25,590 nt of DNA from JANYCG01 sp031365665. Its GTDB lineage: Bacteria; Pseudomonadota; Gammaproteobacteria; Burkholderiales; Burkholderiaceae_C. Each line of letters begins with the position of its first letter. Positions within the stretch are counted from its first letter, which is position 1. A program made the translations under genes and the position numbers. Below the pieces are notes generated by a model. That model did not search any database. It was not told where the DNA came from and saw nothing but the letters and a program-made list of their open reading frames with translations. Shown here piece after piece: positions 1 through 6,785 of the stretch. Where the stretch lies: NCBI GenBank assembly GCA_031365665.1, contig JANLYO010000301.1, forward strand, positions 1 to 25,590. The letters run 5' to 3'.

Positions 1-55
1 GCTCCTGTTTTGATTGAAGGGCGTAGTATGCGCTTCATGGCGACAGATTTTGGAT

Positions 56-106
56 GCTACTATAATTATAGCTATAAACCAATATACTACGTGGCCTAGA
101 GGCGAA
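56..106 (+). repeat. AT-rich interspersed repeat, copy 1
   Basis: This stretch begins GCTACTATAATTATAGC, contains TACGTGG and ends in a CTAGAGGC-like tail. It matches the reverse complement of 2728-2778 without gaps at about 41 of 51 positions by hand alignment. It lies 82 bp upstream of the GST-like gene. From memory it resembles short interspersed sequences common in Comamonadaceae intergenic regions. I infer a non-coding repeat family and cannot tell whether it has a regulatory role. I recognise nothing in positions 1-55. Confidence 0.65.
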
Positions 107-188
107 TTTTTTGCTTTACAATGAAAAAAACAGGCCGCTGGAGACCATTTGTTGATATGCATGTTAACAATTATCTGAAGAGCAGTCA

Positions 189-923
189 ATGACCACCGAC
201 ATATTTGAACTCACCCTTGCGTCTGAGGCCGGCTCGCCCGTACCCCAGCAAACACCACCCGCCCGCATGCGCCTCTACAGCGGGCGATTGAGCATGTTTG
301 GCGCCAAAGTGCAGATTGCTGCGCTGGAAAAAGGCCTGGACTGCGACGTGGTGATGGTGCCCTTTGACCAGGCTTACGAGCCCAAACACCCCGAGGTGGT
401 GCGCGTCAACCCCAAGCAGCAGGTGCCGGTGCTGCTGCACGGCGCGGTGGAGATTTTTGATTCCACGCAGATATTTGAGTACTTTGAAGATGTGCAACCC
501 ACGCCCGCGCTGTGGCCGGCGCCCGGCGCGGCGCGTGCCCTGGCGCGCCAGTGGGAGATGAAATCCGACGAGGTTTATTTCCCCCACATCGTCAAGCTGA
601 TGGGTTTGCAGCAGCAGCTTGATTCGCCCGCGGCCATGGCGGCGCAGGCGGCGGCGCACCGGTTCTACGGGGAAGTTGAGGCCCGACTCAAGGGGCGCGA
701 CTATCTGGCTGGCGCGTATTCGTACGCGGACATTGCCTTCTACATGGCGCAGTTTTTTGGCGCGCGGCTGGGCGCCCCGATGACAACTGCGACACCCGCC
801 TTGCTGCAATGGCGCGCCCACATGACCCAGCGCCCCGCAGTGGCCAGCGTGGCGCGGCACATGGTTGAATTTTTAAGGGAAAGCGGGCGCGTGGTGCCAG
901 CTTATCTTGAACGGGATTTTTGA
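189..923 (+). CDS. Glutathione S-transferase family protein
   Basis: The 244-residue product has the two-domain GST layout. A thioredoxin-like N-terminal domain spans about residues 27-105, with the cis-proline motif VPVL at 79-82 and a DST turn at 91-93 in the place of the usual E-S glutathione-binding pair. An all-helical C-terminal domain follows, with the N-capping segment YSYADIAFY at about 177-185. Such proteins are cytosolic and conjugate or reduce electrophiles with glutathione; the substrate cannot be read from sequence. It resembles the stringent-starvation/beta-type GST group found in many copies in betaproteobacteria. The ATG at 189 has only a weak GAAGAG-like ribosome site. The first 26 residues precede the fold, so Met27 at position 267 is an alternative start. 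The gene stands alone between an AT-rich repeat and a convergent PEP-CTERM gene. Confidence 0.85.
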   Translation: MTTDIFELTLASEAGSPVPQQTPPARMRLYSGRLSMFGAKVQIAALEKGLDCDVVMVPFDQAYEPKHPEVVRVNPKQQVPVLLHGAVEIFDSTQIFEYFEDVQPTPALWPAPGAARALARQWEMKSDEVYFPHIVKLMGLQQQLDSPAAMAAQAAAHRFYGEVEARLKGRDYLAGAYSYADIAFYMAQFFGARLGAPMTTATPALLQWRAHMTQRPAVASVARHMVEFLRESGRVVPAYLERDF

Positions 924-973
924 CGTGGCGCATGGCATCGGGCGGGGTGCCAAAGCTTGTGGGTTTGAAACCC

Positions 974-1027
974 TCACAAATTCCGCTGGAACGACGCCCG
1001 CAAGCGCTCCAAGTGCCAGCAGGCAGC
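974..1027 (-). pseudogene. Remnant resembling the 3' end of a dienelactone hydrolase gene
   Basis: Read on the minus strand this stretch gives ERLRASFQRNL followed by a stop, against ERLHALFRRNL plus stop at the end of the intact dienelactone hydrolase gene at 2840-3571. The DNA of the two 54-bp segments agrees at about 40 positions without gaps. Nothing further upstream resembles the hydrolase, because the stop of the PEP-CTERM gene lies immediately before it, in the same frame. It could be a leftover tail of a lost paralogue. Alternatively it is an interspersed element: the intact copy contains the near-palindrome GTTCCGCCGGAAC. Confidence 0.45.
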
Positions 1028-1654
1028 CTACAGCGCCGCTTTTACGGCAGCGTGCCTGCGCCGCGACCAGCCCAGCGCCGCCATGCCCAAACCGAGCAGG
1101 GCCAGGGAGCCGGGCTCGGGCACATTGTTGCCCACTGTGGGTGTGGCCTCTGTCCAGTCGGCGAAAACTGTAAAGTTGTCGCCGCTGGTGTTGACGGCTG
1201 CCGGAAGAGTGAACGAACTAGTCCCCAAGAAGCTAAAAAGGGGGGCCATCAGCACTGATTCACCTTGCATAACAAGCCCCGTTGATGGAGTTAGTATCGT
1301 GGTGCCGGGCGTGACGATGGAACAGTCAACAGCGCCACAGCCAAAAATCTTGTCCGGGTGGTTGCCAAAATCGCTAATGATCTGGTCGAGCAGGGCCTGA
1401 CTGGCCGCGAGGGCATCGGCAGTAGTATGAAAGTCAAAATTCGCCGGGTTGCAACCACCAAACAGGCTGTTGCAGCTGCCCTCCACAAAACTGACGTTGT
1501 AGGTCACTGCGCCCACAACCACGCCGGTGGCGCCGGTGAGGTTGCCGGAGCCGTCGGTCAGCGCCACCGGCACGGCAGCGGCAGGCGTGGCCAGGCTGGC
1601 GGTCAGCGCCAAGACACCCAACAGGCGAAAAATAGAGCTTGCAGGCAATTTCAT
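1028..1654 (-). CDS. PEP-CTERM sorting domain protein
   Basis: The 208-residue product has an N-terminal signal peptide (MKLPASSIFR, then a hydrophobic stretch ending near TPAAA). Its C-terminus is a classic PEP-CTERM tripartite tail: VPEPGS, a hydrophobic helix (LALLGLGMAALGW) and a basic SRRR. In this class exosortase (EpsH/XrtA) recognises the tail and the protein reaches the cell surface or exopolysaccharide matrix. The mature part is rich in Ala, Thr, Gly and Phe. It has two close cysteine pairs (CNSLFGGC and CGAVDC), suggesting disulfides. I recognise no enzymatic domain. I chose the ATG at 1654 over an upstream one at 1711 because AAGGA lies just before it and the signal peptide then starts directly. 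No exosortase gene is in the window. Confidence 0.88.
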   Translation of the reverse strand: MKLPASSIFRLLGVLALTASLATPAAAVPVALTDGSGNLTGATGVVVGAVTYNVSFVEGSCNSLFGGCNPANFDFHTTADALAASQALLDQIISDFGNHPDKIFGCGAVDCSIVTPGTTILTPSTGLVMQGESVLMAPLFSFLGTSSFTLPAAVNTSGDNFTVFADWTEATPTVGNNVPEPGSLALLGLGMAALGWSRRRHAAVKAAL

Positions 1655-1753
1655 GGTGATCCTTGAAGTTGCCCACGCTGCATGCAATAAACACGCCATT
1701 CTGTCGTTCAAATAAATATTTCTTTTGAAATCAACAGTTTAGACATTAAATAT

Positions 1754-1786
1754 TGCCATGCCATGCCATGCCATGCCATGCCATGC
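1754..1786. repeat. Pentanucleotide tandem repeat (CCATG)6
   Basis: This is a 33-bp period-5 tract with six perfect CCATG units at 1756-1785 plus partial units at both ends. It lies between the PEP-CTERM gene and the toxin-antitoxin pair, about 137 bp before yefM, and is not inside a gene I accept. Perfect short tandem repeats like this can change copy number by slipped-strand mispairing. Confidence 0.95.
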
Positions 1787-1922
1787 AGCCAGACTGTCAA
1801 ATTTTTCGACAGGCGGCTGACGGGTGTTAGACAGCGACACTTGCCCCAAGCTTGCCTTGCACTTGCACCACTTTACGTACAAGTAATTCAACGCAAATAG
1901 ACACTCAAAAGCAAAGGCTCCC

Positions 1923-2177
1923 ATGAGAGTCGTCACCTATTCCGAAGCACGCAGTTCCTTGAAGTCCGTGCTGGATGCCGTTAACGATGATGCGGACATG
2001 ACGGTGATCAGCCGGCGCGACGGGGCAGACGCGGTGGTGATGTCATTCGACCACTACCAAAGCATCATGGAAACCATGTATTTGCTGTCAACCCCGGCCA
2101 ACGCCGCGCATTTGGCCAAATCCATCGCGCAGCACAAGGCGGGCAAAGCGACTCGGCGCGAACTGGTCAAAACTTGA
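1923..2177 (+). CDS. yefM: Type II antitoxin, YefM/Phd family
   Basis: The 84-residue product starts MRVVTYSEAR and continues with a VISRRDGADAVVMSF segment and a YLLSTPANA motif, the pattern of YefM antitoxins. The N-terminal half is the Phd/YefM DNA-binding dimer domain. The acidic-to-basic C-terminal tail would wrap around and block the toxin. Together with YoeB it normally represses its own promoter. The start has an AAAGG ribosome site about five bases upstream. It is one base away from the YoeB-like gene, the usual tight antitoxin-first arrangement. The upstream region holds ACTT-n7-AAGT with a CGTACA core at 1869-1883. This could be an operator, because characterised YefM sites have TGTACA cores, but that is only a guess. 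Confidence 0.9.
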   Translation: MRVVTYSEARSSLKSVLDAVNDDADMTVISRRDGADAVVMSFDHYQSIMETMYLLSTPANAAHLAKSIAQHKAGKATRRELVKT

Positions 2178-2178
2178 A

Positions 2179-2445
2179 ATGACCCGCTCGATCCGGCTCA
2201 CCCCGGCGGCTTGGGCTGATTACCTGTACTGGCAGGGGCAAGACAAAAAGACCCTGAAGCGCATCAAGCTGCTGATCGAAGCCGCCCGGCGCGACCCCTT
2301 CGCAGGCATCGGCAAACCCGAGCAGCTGCTGGGCAATTTGTCGGGTTATTGGTCACGGCGCGTTGATGACACCCACAGGCTGGTGTATGCGGTGGACGAC
2401 GCGGACTTTGACGTGGTCGCCTGCCGAGGGCATTATGACCATTGA
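2179..2445 (+). CDS. yoeB: Type II toxin, YoeB family mRNA interferase
   Basis: The 88-residue product matches E. coli YoeB closely. It has WADYLYWQGQDKK near the start, KPEQL with Glu48, NLSGYWSRR at 53-61, the HRLVYAV strand with Arg67, and the C-terminal CRGHYDH with His85-Tyr86. These correspond to the catalytic Glu46, Arg65, His83 and Tyr84 of E. coli YoeB, so the toxin looks active. YoeB binds the 70S ribosome and cuts mRNA in the A site when antitoxin is degraded. The gene begins one base after the yefM stop codon, so expression is probably translationally coupled. A GGCTG tandem repeat starts at the base after its stop codon. Confidence 0.92.
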   Translation: MTRSIRLTPAAWADYLYWQGQDKKTLKRIKLLIEAARRDPFAGIGKPEQLLGNLSGYWSRRVDDTHRLVYAVDDADFDVVACRGHYDH

Positions 2446-2465
2446 GGCTGGGCTGGGCTGGGCTG
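2446..2465. repeat. Pentanucleotide tandem repeat (GGCTG)4
   Basis: Four perfect head-to-tail GGCTG units start directly after the yoeB stop codon. With the CCATG tract upstream of yefM, the toxin-antitoxin pair is bracketed by two different pentanucleotide repeats. Confidence 0.9.
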
Positions 2466-2481
2466 ACGGGAGATGCTTGCA

Positions 2482-2628
2482 TCAAGCCTGTGCCTTTGAA
2501 GACAGCAGCGCCAAACGCAGCCCTGGCAGGCCACGGAAATCTTCCGAGTTGAGGGTCAGCAGGGTCTACCCGTGTTCGATCGCCTGGGCGGCGATCCACA
2601 AATCTTTGTAACGCGGGCGGGTGAGCGC
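2482..2628 (-). pseudogene. Remnant of a VapC-like PIN-domain toxin gene
   Basis: The minus strand reads RYKDLWIAAQAIEHG, then an amber codon at 2566-2568, then TLLTLNSEDFRGLPGLRL and a TGA at 2482-2484. This is the C-terminal signature of VapC-type PIN ribonucleases: an acidic residue before an IAA helix, a T-L-x-T-x-N strand, and a conserved Asp-Phe followed by G-L. The amber codon sits where a Tyr or similar residue is expected. Upstream the reading frame quickly loses similarity, and a neighbouring frame reads GVLAASVAQSGRSPA, which may be the displaced upstream part. The N-terminal catalytic acidic residues are gone, so it cannot be an active toxin. No VapB-like antitoxin gene is visible beside it. 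Confidence 0.6.
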
Positions 2629-2839
2629 CCGGACTGAGCAACAGACGCCGCCAGCACGCCAAAAATGTTGATACCCATGTTAATTATGGGCTCATTTTTC
2701 ATCTGAAACTTGAAGTTTGACAGTTTTTTGGCCTATAGTCCACGTATTATATGGATTTGTAGCTATATAAATAGTAGCGTTAGAACTTACAGAAAAACCA
2801 CAAAAAATGGGGCAAGTTTAGCCAGCCGCCTCGCAACCG
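2629..2839. other. AT-rich intergenic stretch
   Basis: Together with the preceding PIN remnant and GGCTG repeat, this fills the 394-bp gene-free gap between yoeB and the dienelactone hydrolase gene. It is clearly AT-rich against its surroundings and contains repeat copy 2. A TTGACA at 2717-2722 has no well-spaced -10 box, so I do not call a promoter. Short open frames here are not convincing genes. Confidence 0.6.
2728..2778 (-). repeat. AT-rich interspersed repeat, copy 2 (inverted)
   Basis: The reverse complement begins GCTACTATTTATATAGC, carries TACGTGG and ends in a CTATAGGCC tail. It aligns without gaps to 56-106 at about 41 of 51 positions. It lies 61 bp beyond the 3' end of the dienelactone hydrolase gene. 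The two copies are in opposite orientation and enclose the 2.6-kb accessory segment with the GST, PEP-CTERM and toxin-antitoxin genes. Confidence 0.65.
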
Positions 2840-3571
2840 TCACAAGTTCCGCCGGAACAGCGCGTGCAGGCGCTCCCAATGCCGCTCGGCTGCCGCTTTG
2901 TCATAAATGCCTTCACGCTTCGGGAAGGCGAAGCCGTGGTGGGTGCCGGGGTAGGTTTCCACGCGGGCGCGGATGCCGGTGGATTTGAGGTGGGCGTCCA
3001 GTGCGGTGATCATCTCCGTGGGGGCCCAGACGTCGGTTTCTGCGGCGCCCACGTACACCTCGCCCTGGATCTTGTGGGCCTCGCGGTGGGGTGAATCGGG
3101 GTCGTCGGTGCACAGGCGCACGCCGTAAAAACTGGCCGCTGCGGCAATGCGGCTGGGGTGCTCTTCTGCTGCCCAGAAGATGAAGGGGCCACTCATGCAG
3201 TAGCCCACCACGCCGAGTTTGCCGGGTTTGACGGCCGGGTCTTTGTCAATGAAATCGAGCAGCGCCTGCGTGTCTTTGAGGATGTTGGGGCGGGTGATGG
3301 ATTCCATGTGTTCAAACATCACGGCGCGTTCAGCTTCACCAGCGCCAGGGCTGAGTTTGTAGTCGCGGCTGCGGCGATAGTACAGGTTGGGCAAGACCAC
3401 GCAATACCCGGCGGAGCCTAAGCGCCGTGCCATGTCGTGCAGCTCTTCGCGTTTGCCCGGCGCGTCCATGTAGAAGATGACGGCCGGGTGCGGGCCGCCT
3501 TCTTCGGGGTGGGTGATGAAGGTGTTCACAGCGCCGTCGGGCGTGGGGATGTCTATATCACGGTCGATCAT
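2840..3571 (-). CDS. Dienelactone hydrolase family protein
   Basis: This is a 243-residue cytosolic alpha/beta hydrolase of the dienelactone hydrolase family. The nucleophile elbow is GYCMSG with Cys125, a cysteine where most alpha/beta hydrolases have serine. Asp180 in the AETDVWAP segment and His212 in the HHGFAFP motif complete the Cys-Asp-His triad. Both the length and the HGFAF motif are typical. Characterised members open the lactone ring of dienelactone in chlorocatechol breakdown. Many family members act on other esters or lactones, and with no catechol-pathway genes nearby the substrate is unknown. The ATG at 3571 is preceded by AGAGGT at good spacing. The gap to the upstream minus-strand gene is 78 bp, so it may or may not be co-transcribed. 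Confidence 0.88.
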   Translation of the reverse strand: MIDRDIDIPTPDGAVNTFITHPEEGGPHPAVIFYMDAPGKREELHDMARRLGSAGYCVVLPNLYYRRSRDYKLSPGAGEAERAVMFEHMESITRPNILKDTQALLDFIDKDPAVKPGKLGVVGYCMSGPFIFWAAEEHPSRIAAAASFYGVRLCTDDPDSPHREAHKIQGEVYVGAAETDVWAPTEMITALDAHLKSTGIRARVETYPGTHHGFAFPKREGIYDKAAAERHWERLHALFRRNL

Positions 3572-3649
3572 GGTTACCTCTTTGAAAATAGCGAGTTCAA
3601 TGCTAACGCAGGGCGGCTACTTTTTCTGTGCCGAATTTGCCGAGACCGC

Positions 3650-4198
3650 CTAACGGCCTGTCCACATCACCAAGTTCCAATCCAGCGGATGGAAGCTTCG
3701 CGCTTGATTGACTTCAACATAGCCGTTTGGTGTTTGCCATCGCAATACGGGGCCGCCATAACGCCCGCCTACCAAGCCGACAGTTTGCGCTTTGCCGTAT
3801 CTGGCTTCGAGGCGTTGCATTGACGCCCGATGCACCCACCAGGGAGTTTGCACGATGGTGTGGGCCAGTTTGCCCTTTTTGAAGAAGGCGGCAAAGGTCA
3901 AGGCAGCGTCACCATCCGCACGGTCGATAGCGGTGTAACAAACACGGTCCCCCAACTCGCTCCGGTCGGGGCCCTGGTGGATGCAGGTGAGCGGTACTCC
4001 TTCAAAAAGTTTGCGCAAAGCTGCTTCGTCCATTTTGGGAGACAAGGCGTCCAGATTGGTTGAAATTTCTGGGGATTTTTGGCGAAGGTAAGTGCCATAG
4101 ACGTGGAGGGTGTCCATTCTTGTGAGGACGAGAATTGCCAGAATGCCAATGCCGACGGTTGCCGGGATCGACATCCATTTGGGTATGTCTTGATTCAT
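3650..4198 (-). CDS. Unrecognised single-pass membrane protein
   Basis: I do not recognise this 182-residue protein. It has a short cytoplasmic start (MNQDIPKWMS), one hydrophobic segment at about residues 11-27 (IPATVGIGILAILVL), and a soluble domain of about 150 residues, probably periplasmic. The domain has two cysteines (LTCIHQG and DRVCYTAI) that could form a disulfide, an aromatic PWWVH stretch and a RYGGPVLRWQ strand near the end. I chose the ATG at 4198 because the longer open frame back to 4345 runs through the C-terminal codons of the upstream gene. The start has only a weak AGAAAG ribosome site. It lies 31 bp after the TgpA-like gene on the same strand, so it may be the last member of the moxR-DUF58-TgpA-like operon. 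Confidence 0.7.
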   Translation of the reverse strand: MNQDIPKWMSIPATVGIGILAILVLTRMDTLHVYGTYLRQKSPEISTNLDALSPKMDEAALRKLFEGVPLTCIHQGPDRSELGDRVCYTAIDRADGDAALTFAAFFKKGKLAHTIVQTPWWVHRASMQRLEARYGKAQTVGLVGGRYGGPVLRWQTPNGYVEVNQARSFHPLDWNLVMWTGR

Positions 4199-4229
4199 GG
4201 CGCACTTTCTGTGGGATTCGTTGGTCTTG

Positions 4230-5630
4230 TCATTGCTTGAGCTCTGGCGCCAACCCCGACATGATGTCGCAGGCGCCGCGAACAGCCTGGTGCATCGCCT
4301 TGGCTTGGCTGGGCCGGGCGGCTTGCCCTCCAAAACGCATGGCACAGTAAACTTCCACCGCGAATCCGAGCCAGCGCCTGGCCAAAGGCGCGATGGTCAC
4401 TGCGCCACTCCAATGCTCGCGTACTGATTGCCCTGGTGTACGCAGATGCCCCTGGGTTCGCAAGCACCATTTCATCGCGAGCGCAGAAAACTTCATGGAG
4501 GCAGCAGGGTGCCGTGAGGCGCTGCCCCAAGCTGCCCACAGTGCGGCCTGAATTCCCAATCGAAACCTATAGCGCCATACAAGATAAGCCGCAAGCAGCA
4601 GGGCAAGGAGCACGAGCCAATCCACCGTGAACCAGGATGACACCGACTCCTGCAATTGAGCTCCGGGACTTTCTTGTCCCGGTTTGGGCCGCACTTTGCC
4701 CGTCATTTGGTCCAAAATGGCCTGTGTGCCGCCGAGAAGTTTTTCCATCAACGTACGCTGCCATTGGGGAATGAAGCGGTCAGACAGGGCACGCCGCATG
4801 TCTTTGAGCATGCCCTCCCATTGGCCTGCCAAAGCCCCCGGCCCCCGACTCGCATCACTTCCAGACCCGCCCGCGCCGCCAACAGAACCTGAACCCGTTG
4901 AATTATTTTTATTGGAACTGCCACCGTCTGCGGCAGTAGGCGTTTGAAACATGCCGGGCGTGTCTGTTCCAGGCGGAAGAAAACCAAAACCAAGGATCGG
5001 TGGTCTGGGCACAAAGAAAAATATAACCACGACAATCAAGAACGAGAGCAGGATGAAAGCCATTGTCATGCACAGCTTTATCCAGCGTGAAAGTGTTACC
5101 CCGCGCGCATGCTCCCACGCCAGGGCGAGGCCACCAAACACCCAGGCCGGGCCGAGGTAGAACCATAAGGTCCAATTGGCATTGCCGTGGGTGGCGACCA
5201 TGAAACTCACGACAAAAATGACGGTGAGTGTCAAATAGAAATCACGCTGTGTGCGCAAGATAACGGCCCGCGCGCCCATCACCAGCAGCAGGGCGACGGC
5301 GGTCCAGCGCAGCAATGTAAACATCAGGAATCCCGGAAAGATGGTCAGCACCACGCTCAGGGTGCCCTGAATCTGCCATTGCCTGTTGCCCGATGGCATC
5401 GGCTGGCGGGCACGCAGGGTGCCAGCGCCAAAACCGATCAGCGCCCAAAGACACCAGAAAATACTCTCTGCGCCAAATGAGCCAAAGCGCCGGTCCAAAA
5501 AAGAAAACGACACCGCCACACACAGGTAACTCATGCCGGTCAGCGCAACCACAGCACGGCTGTTGAGCGCAGGTGAGGGCGCAGCCGGGTCAACTGCAAC
5601 CGCAGTTTCGGTCACGGAGCTTCCATCCAT
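4230..5630 (-). CDS. TgpA-like DUF3488 membrane protein lacking a transglutaminase domain
   Basis: The 466-residue product has about six or seven hydrophobic segments between residues 27 and 208, ending in FFFVPRPPILGFGF. That resembles the FPR-x-GPLWG segment closing the DUF3488 membrane domain of TgpA-type proteins. A Gly/Ser/Asn-rich linker (about 232-268) follows, then a charged helix, one more membrane helix at 337-352 (WLVLLALLLAAYLVW) and a cytoplasmic tail with TPGQSVREHW, resembling DUF4129. Family members place a papain-like transglutaminase core between the membrane domain and the last helix. No G-x-C-x-x-[FY]-A cysteine motif or following His/Asp motifs are present, and the linker occupies that place. 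Full-length relatives are about 650-700 residues. The gene overlaps the DUF58 gene by 19 bp, so translation is probably coupled. I infer a scaffold or membrane partner of the MoxR-DUF58 pair. Confidence 0.65.
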   Translation of the reverse strand: MDGSSVTETAVAVDPAAPSPALNSRAVVALTGMSYLCVAVSFSFLDRRFGSFGAESIFWCLWALIGFGAGTLRARQPMPSGNRQWQIQGTLSVVLTIFPGFLMFTLLRWTAVALLLVMGARAVILRTQRDFYLTLTVIFVVSFMVATHGNANWTLWFYLGPAWVFGGLALAWEHARGVTLSRWIKLCMTMAFILLSFLIVVVIFFFVPRPPILGFGFLPPGTDTPGMFQTPTAADGGSSNKNNSTGSGSVGGAGGSGSDASRGPGALAGQWEGMLKDMRRALSDRFIPQWQRTLMEKLLGGTQAILDQMTGKVRPKPGQESPGAQLQESVSSWFTVDWLVLLALLLAAYLVWRYRFRLGIQAALWAAWGSASRHPAASMKFSALAMKWCLRTQGHLRTPGQSVREHWSGAVTIAPLARRWLGFAVEVYCAMRFGGQAARPSQAKAMHQAVRGACDIMSGLAPELKQ

Positions 5631-6778
5631 ACAGTGAATCCCGCCCGTGTGAGCGCGCCATGAAGTGTTTGCCCCTGGATGACGTCTTTTTCTTTCCGCG
5701 TCTTTGCAAGGGCAATCAGCACGACAACCGCAACGCCTCTGGGAATCTGCTGAGTCAGCGCGTTGACCAGCGGTTCAGCCGGGCAGGTTGAACTCACGAC
5801 GACGGCAATCTGTTCGCCAATTGCCGACTGCCGCGCAGCCCGAGCAATGGAATGAAAAACTGTGCTGGTCGCTGGCGGCAGCTGGGCCAATGCGCGCCTG
5901 ACCAAAATTGGGTCACGCAAGGGCAGGGAGGATTTATCGATATCCACCAGCAAGCGCACACCGGCTGCCACTGCCACATCAGCTACGCCGACGACCAGGC
6001 GCAGAACCTGCTCTCCCGCGCTGTCAAAAACGCCGAAATCCGGCTCGCGGGGATGCTCTGCCACAACACGCAGACGGATCGAGCCGCTTTGCTGGAAGTG
6101 CTGGATCACCAACTCGCCCACACGTGCGGATGCGCGCCAACTCACCCGCCCGACAGACTCCCCGTCTTGGTACGGTCTGAGCATTCCAAGCTCAAATGAC
6201 TGGCCCATGCGGCGGGTTGAAAGCTCACCCAAAGGATCGTCTGCAATCCCCCAAGGCAGCGGCCATTGCACAGGCTGCGCATGGGGAAGTACCCGCAGAT
6301 GGATGTTCGGGCGTGCCAGGGTGTGCTGTGCGCGCATCAGGCCCAGAGGAAAACCACTGGCCACGCGCACTTCAATCAATTCGTAGTCACCTCGGCATGA
6401 AAACCGAACCAGACGATCCAGCTTCGGTGCATGGCCAGCCCGGATGATGGGTATCGTTTGGCTCAAGACCAGGCGATTCGAAGCCCATTCCCATTCGGTT
6501 TCAAGCTCGACCATGAAAGCAGGCCAAGGCAAGCGGCGCTCCACGAGAATATTCAGGTCGCAATCGGAACCTTCGGTCACTTCAAGATCCCCGCTGGCCT
6601 CAACTCGCACGCTCATCGAACGCAGCGAGAGCCACGGCAGTGCGAATCCTAGAAAGCTCACCACGGCAAGAAACAAGAACATGCCATAGACCATGGGGTC
6701 CTGGCGGTTCAGCGCAGCGATCAGCAAAACAGCACTGAGGCCGAGCAAAACTCGGGATTTGGACAGCCAGCGTTCCAT
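5612..6778 (-). CDS. DUF58 (von Willebrand A-like) protein
   Basis: The 388-residue product starts with two close hydrophobic helices (LLGLSAVLLIAAL and YGMFLFLAVVSFLGFALPWL, residues 11-50). A beta-rich region follows, then the DUF58 core RPYQDGESVGRVSWRASAR at about 201-219, the family hallmark. The rest resembles a von Willebrand A fold but without a clear full metal-binding DxSxS motif. DUF58 proteins are encoded next to MoxR ATPases and are thought to be their membrane-linked partners, in stress resistance or assembly of membrane complexes. The specific process is unknown here. The ATG at 6778 lies seven bases after the moxR stop codon, and the 3' end overlaps the TgpA-like gene, marking a three-gene operon. 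Confidence 0.85.
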   Translation of the reverse strand: MERWLSKSRVLLGLSAVLLIAALNRQDPMVYGMFLFLAVVSFLGFALPWLSLRSMSVRVEASGDLEVTEGSDCDLNILVERRLPWPAFMVELETEWEWASNRLVLSQTIPIIRAGHAPKLDRLVRFSCRGDYELIEVRVASGFPLGLMRAQHTLARPNIHLRVLPHAQPVQWPLPWGIADDPLGELSTRRMGQSFELGMLRPYQDGESVGRVSWRASARVGELVIQHFQQSGSIRLRVVAEHPREPDFGVFDSAGEQVLRLVVGVADVAVAAGVRLLVDIDKSSLPLRDPILVRRALAQLPPATSTVFHSIARAARQSAIGEQIAVVVSSTCPAEPLVNALTQQIPRGVAVVVLIALAKTRKEKDVIQGQTLHGALTRAGFTVWMEAP

Positions 6779-6785
6779 GGCGTGC

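Noticed and set aside
961..973. Hairpin GGGTTTGAAACCC after the GST gene as a terminator
   Set aside because: The stem is short, the loop tiny and no T-run follows on either strand.
2717..2750. TTGACA with downstream TATAGT or TATTAT as a promoter
   Set aside because: Spacers are 11 and 22 bases, outside the workable range, and the AT-rich repeat explains the motif density.
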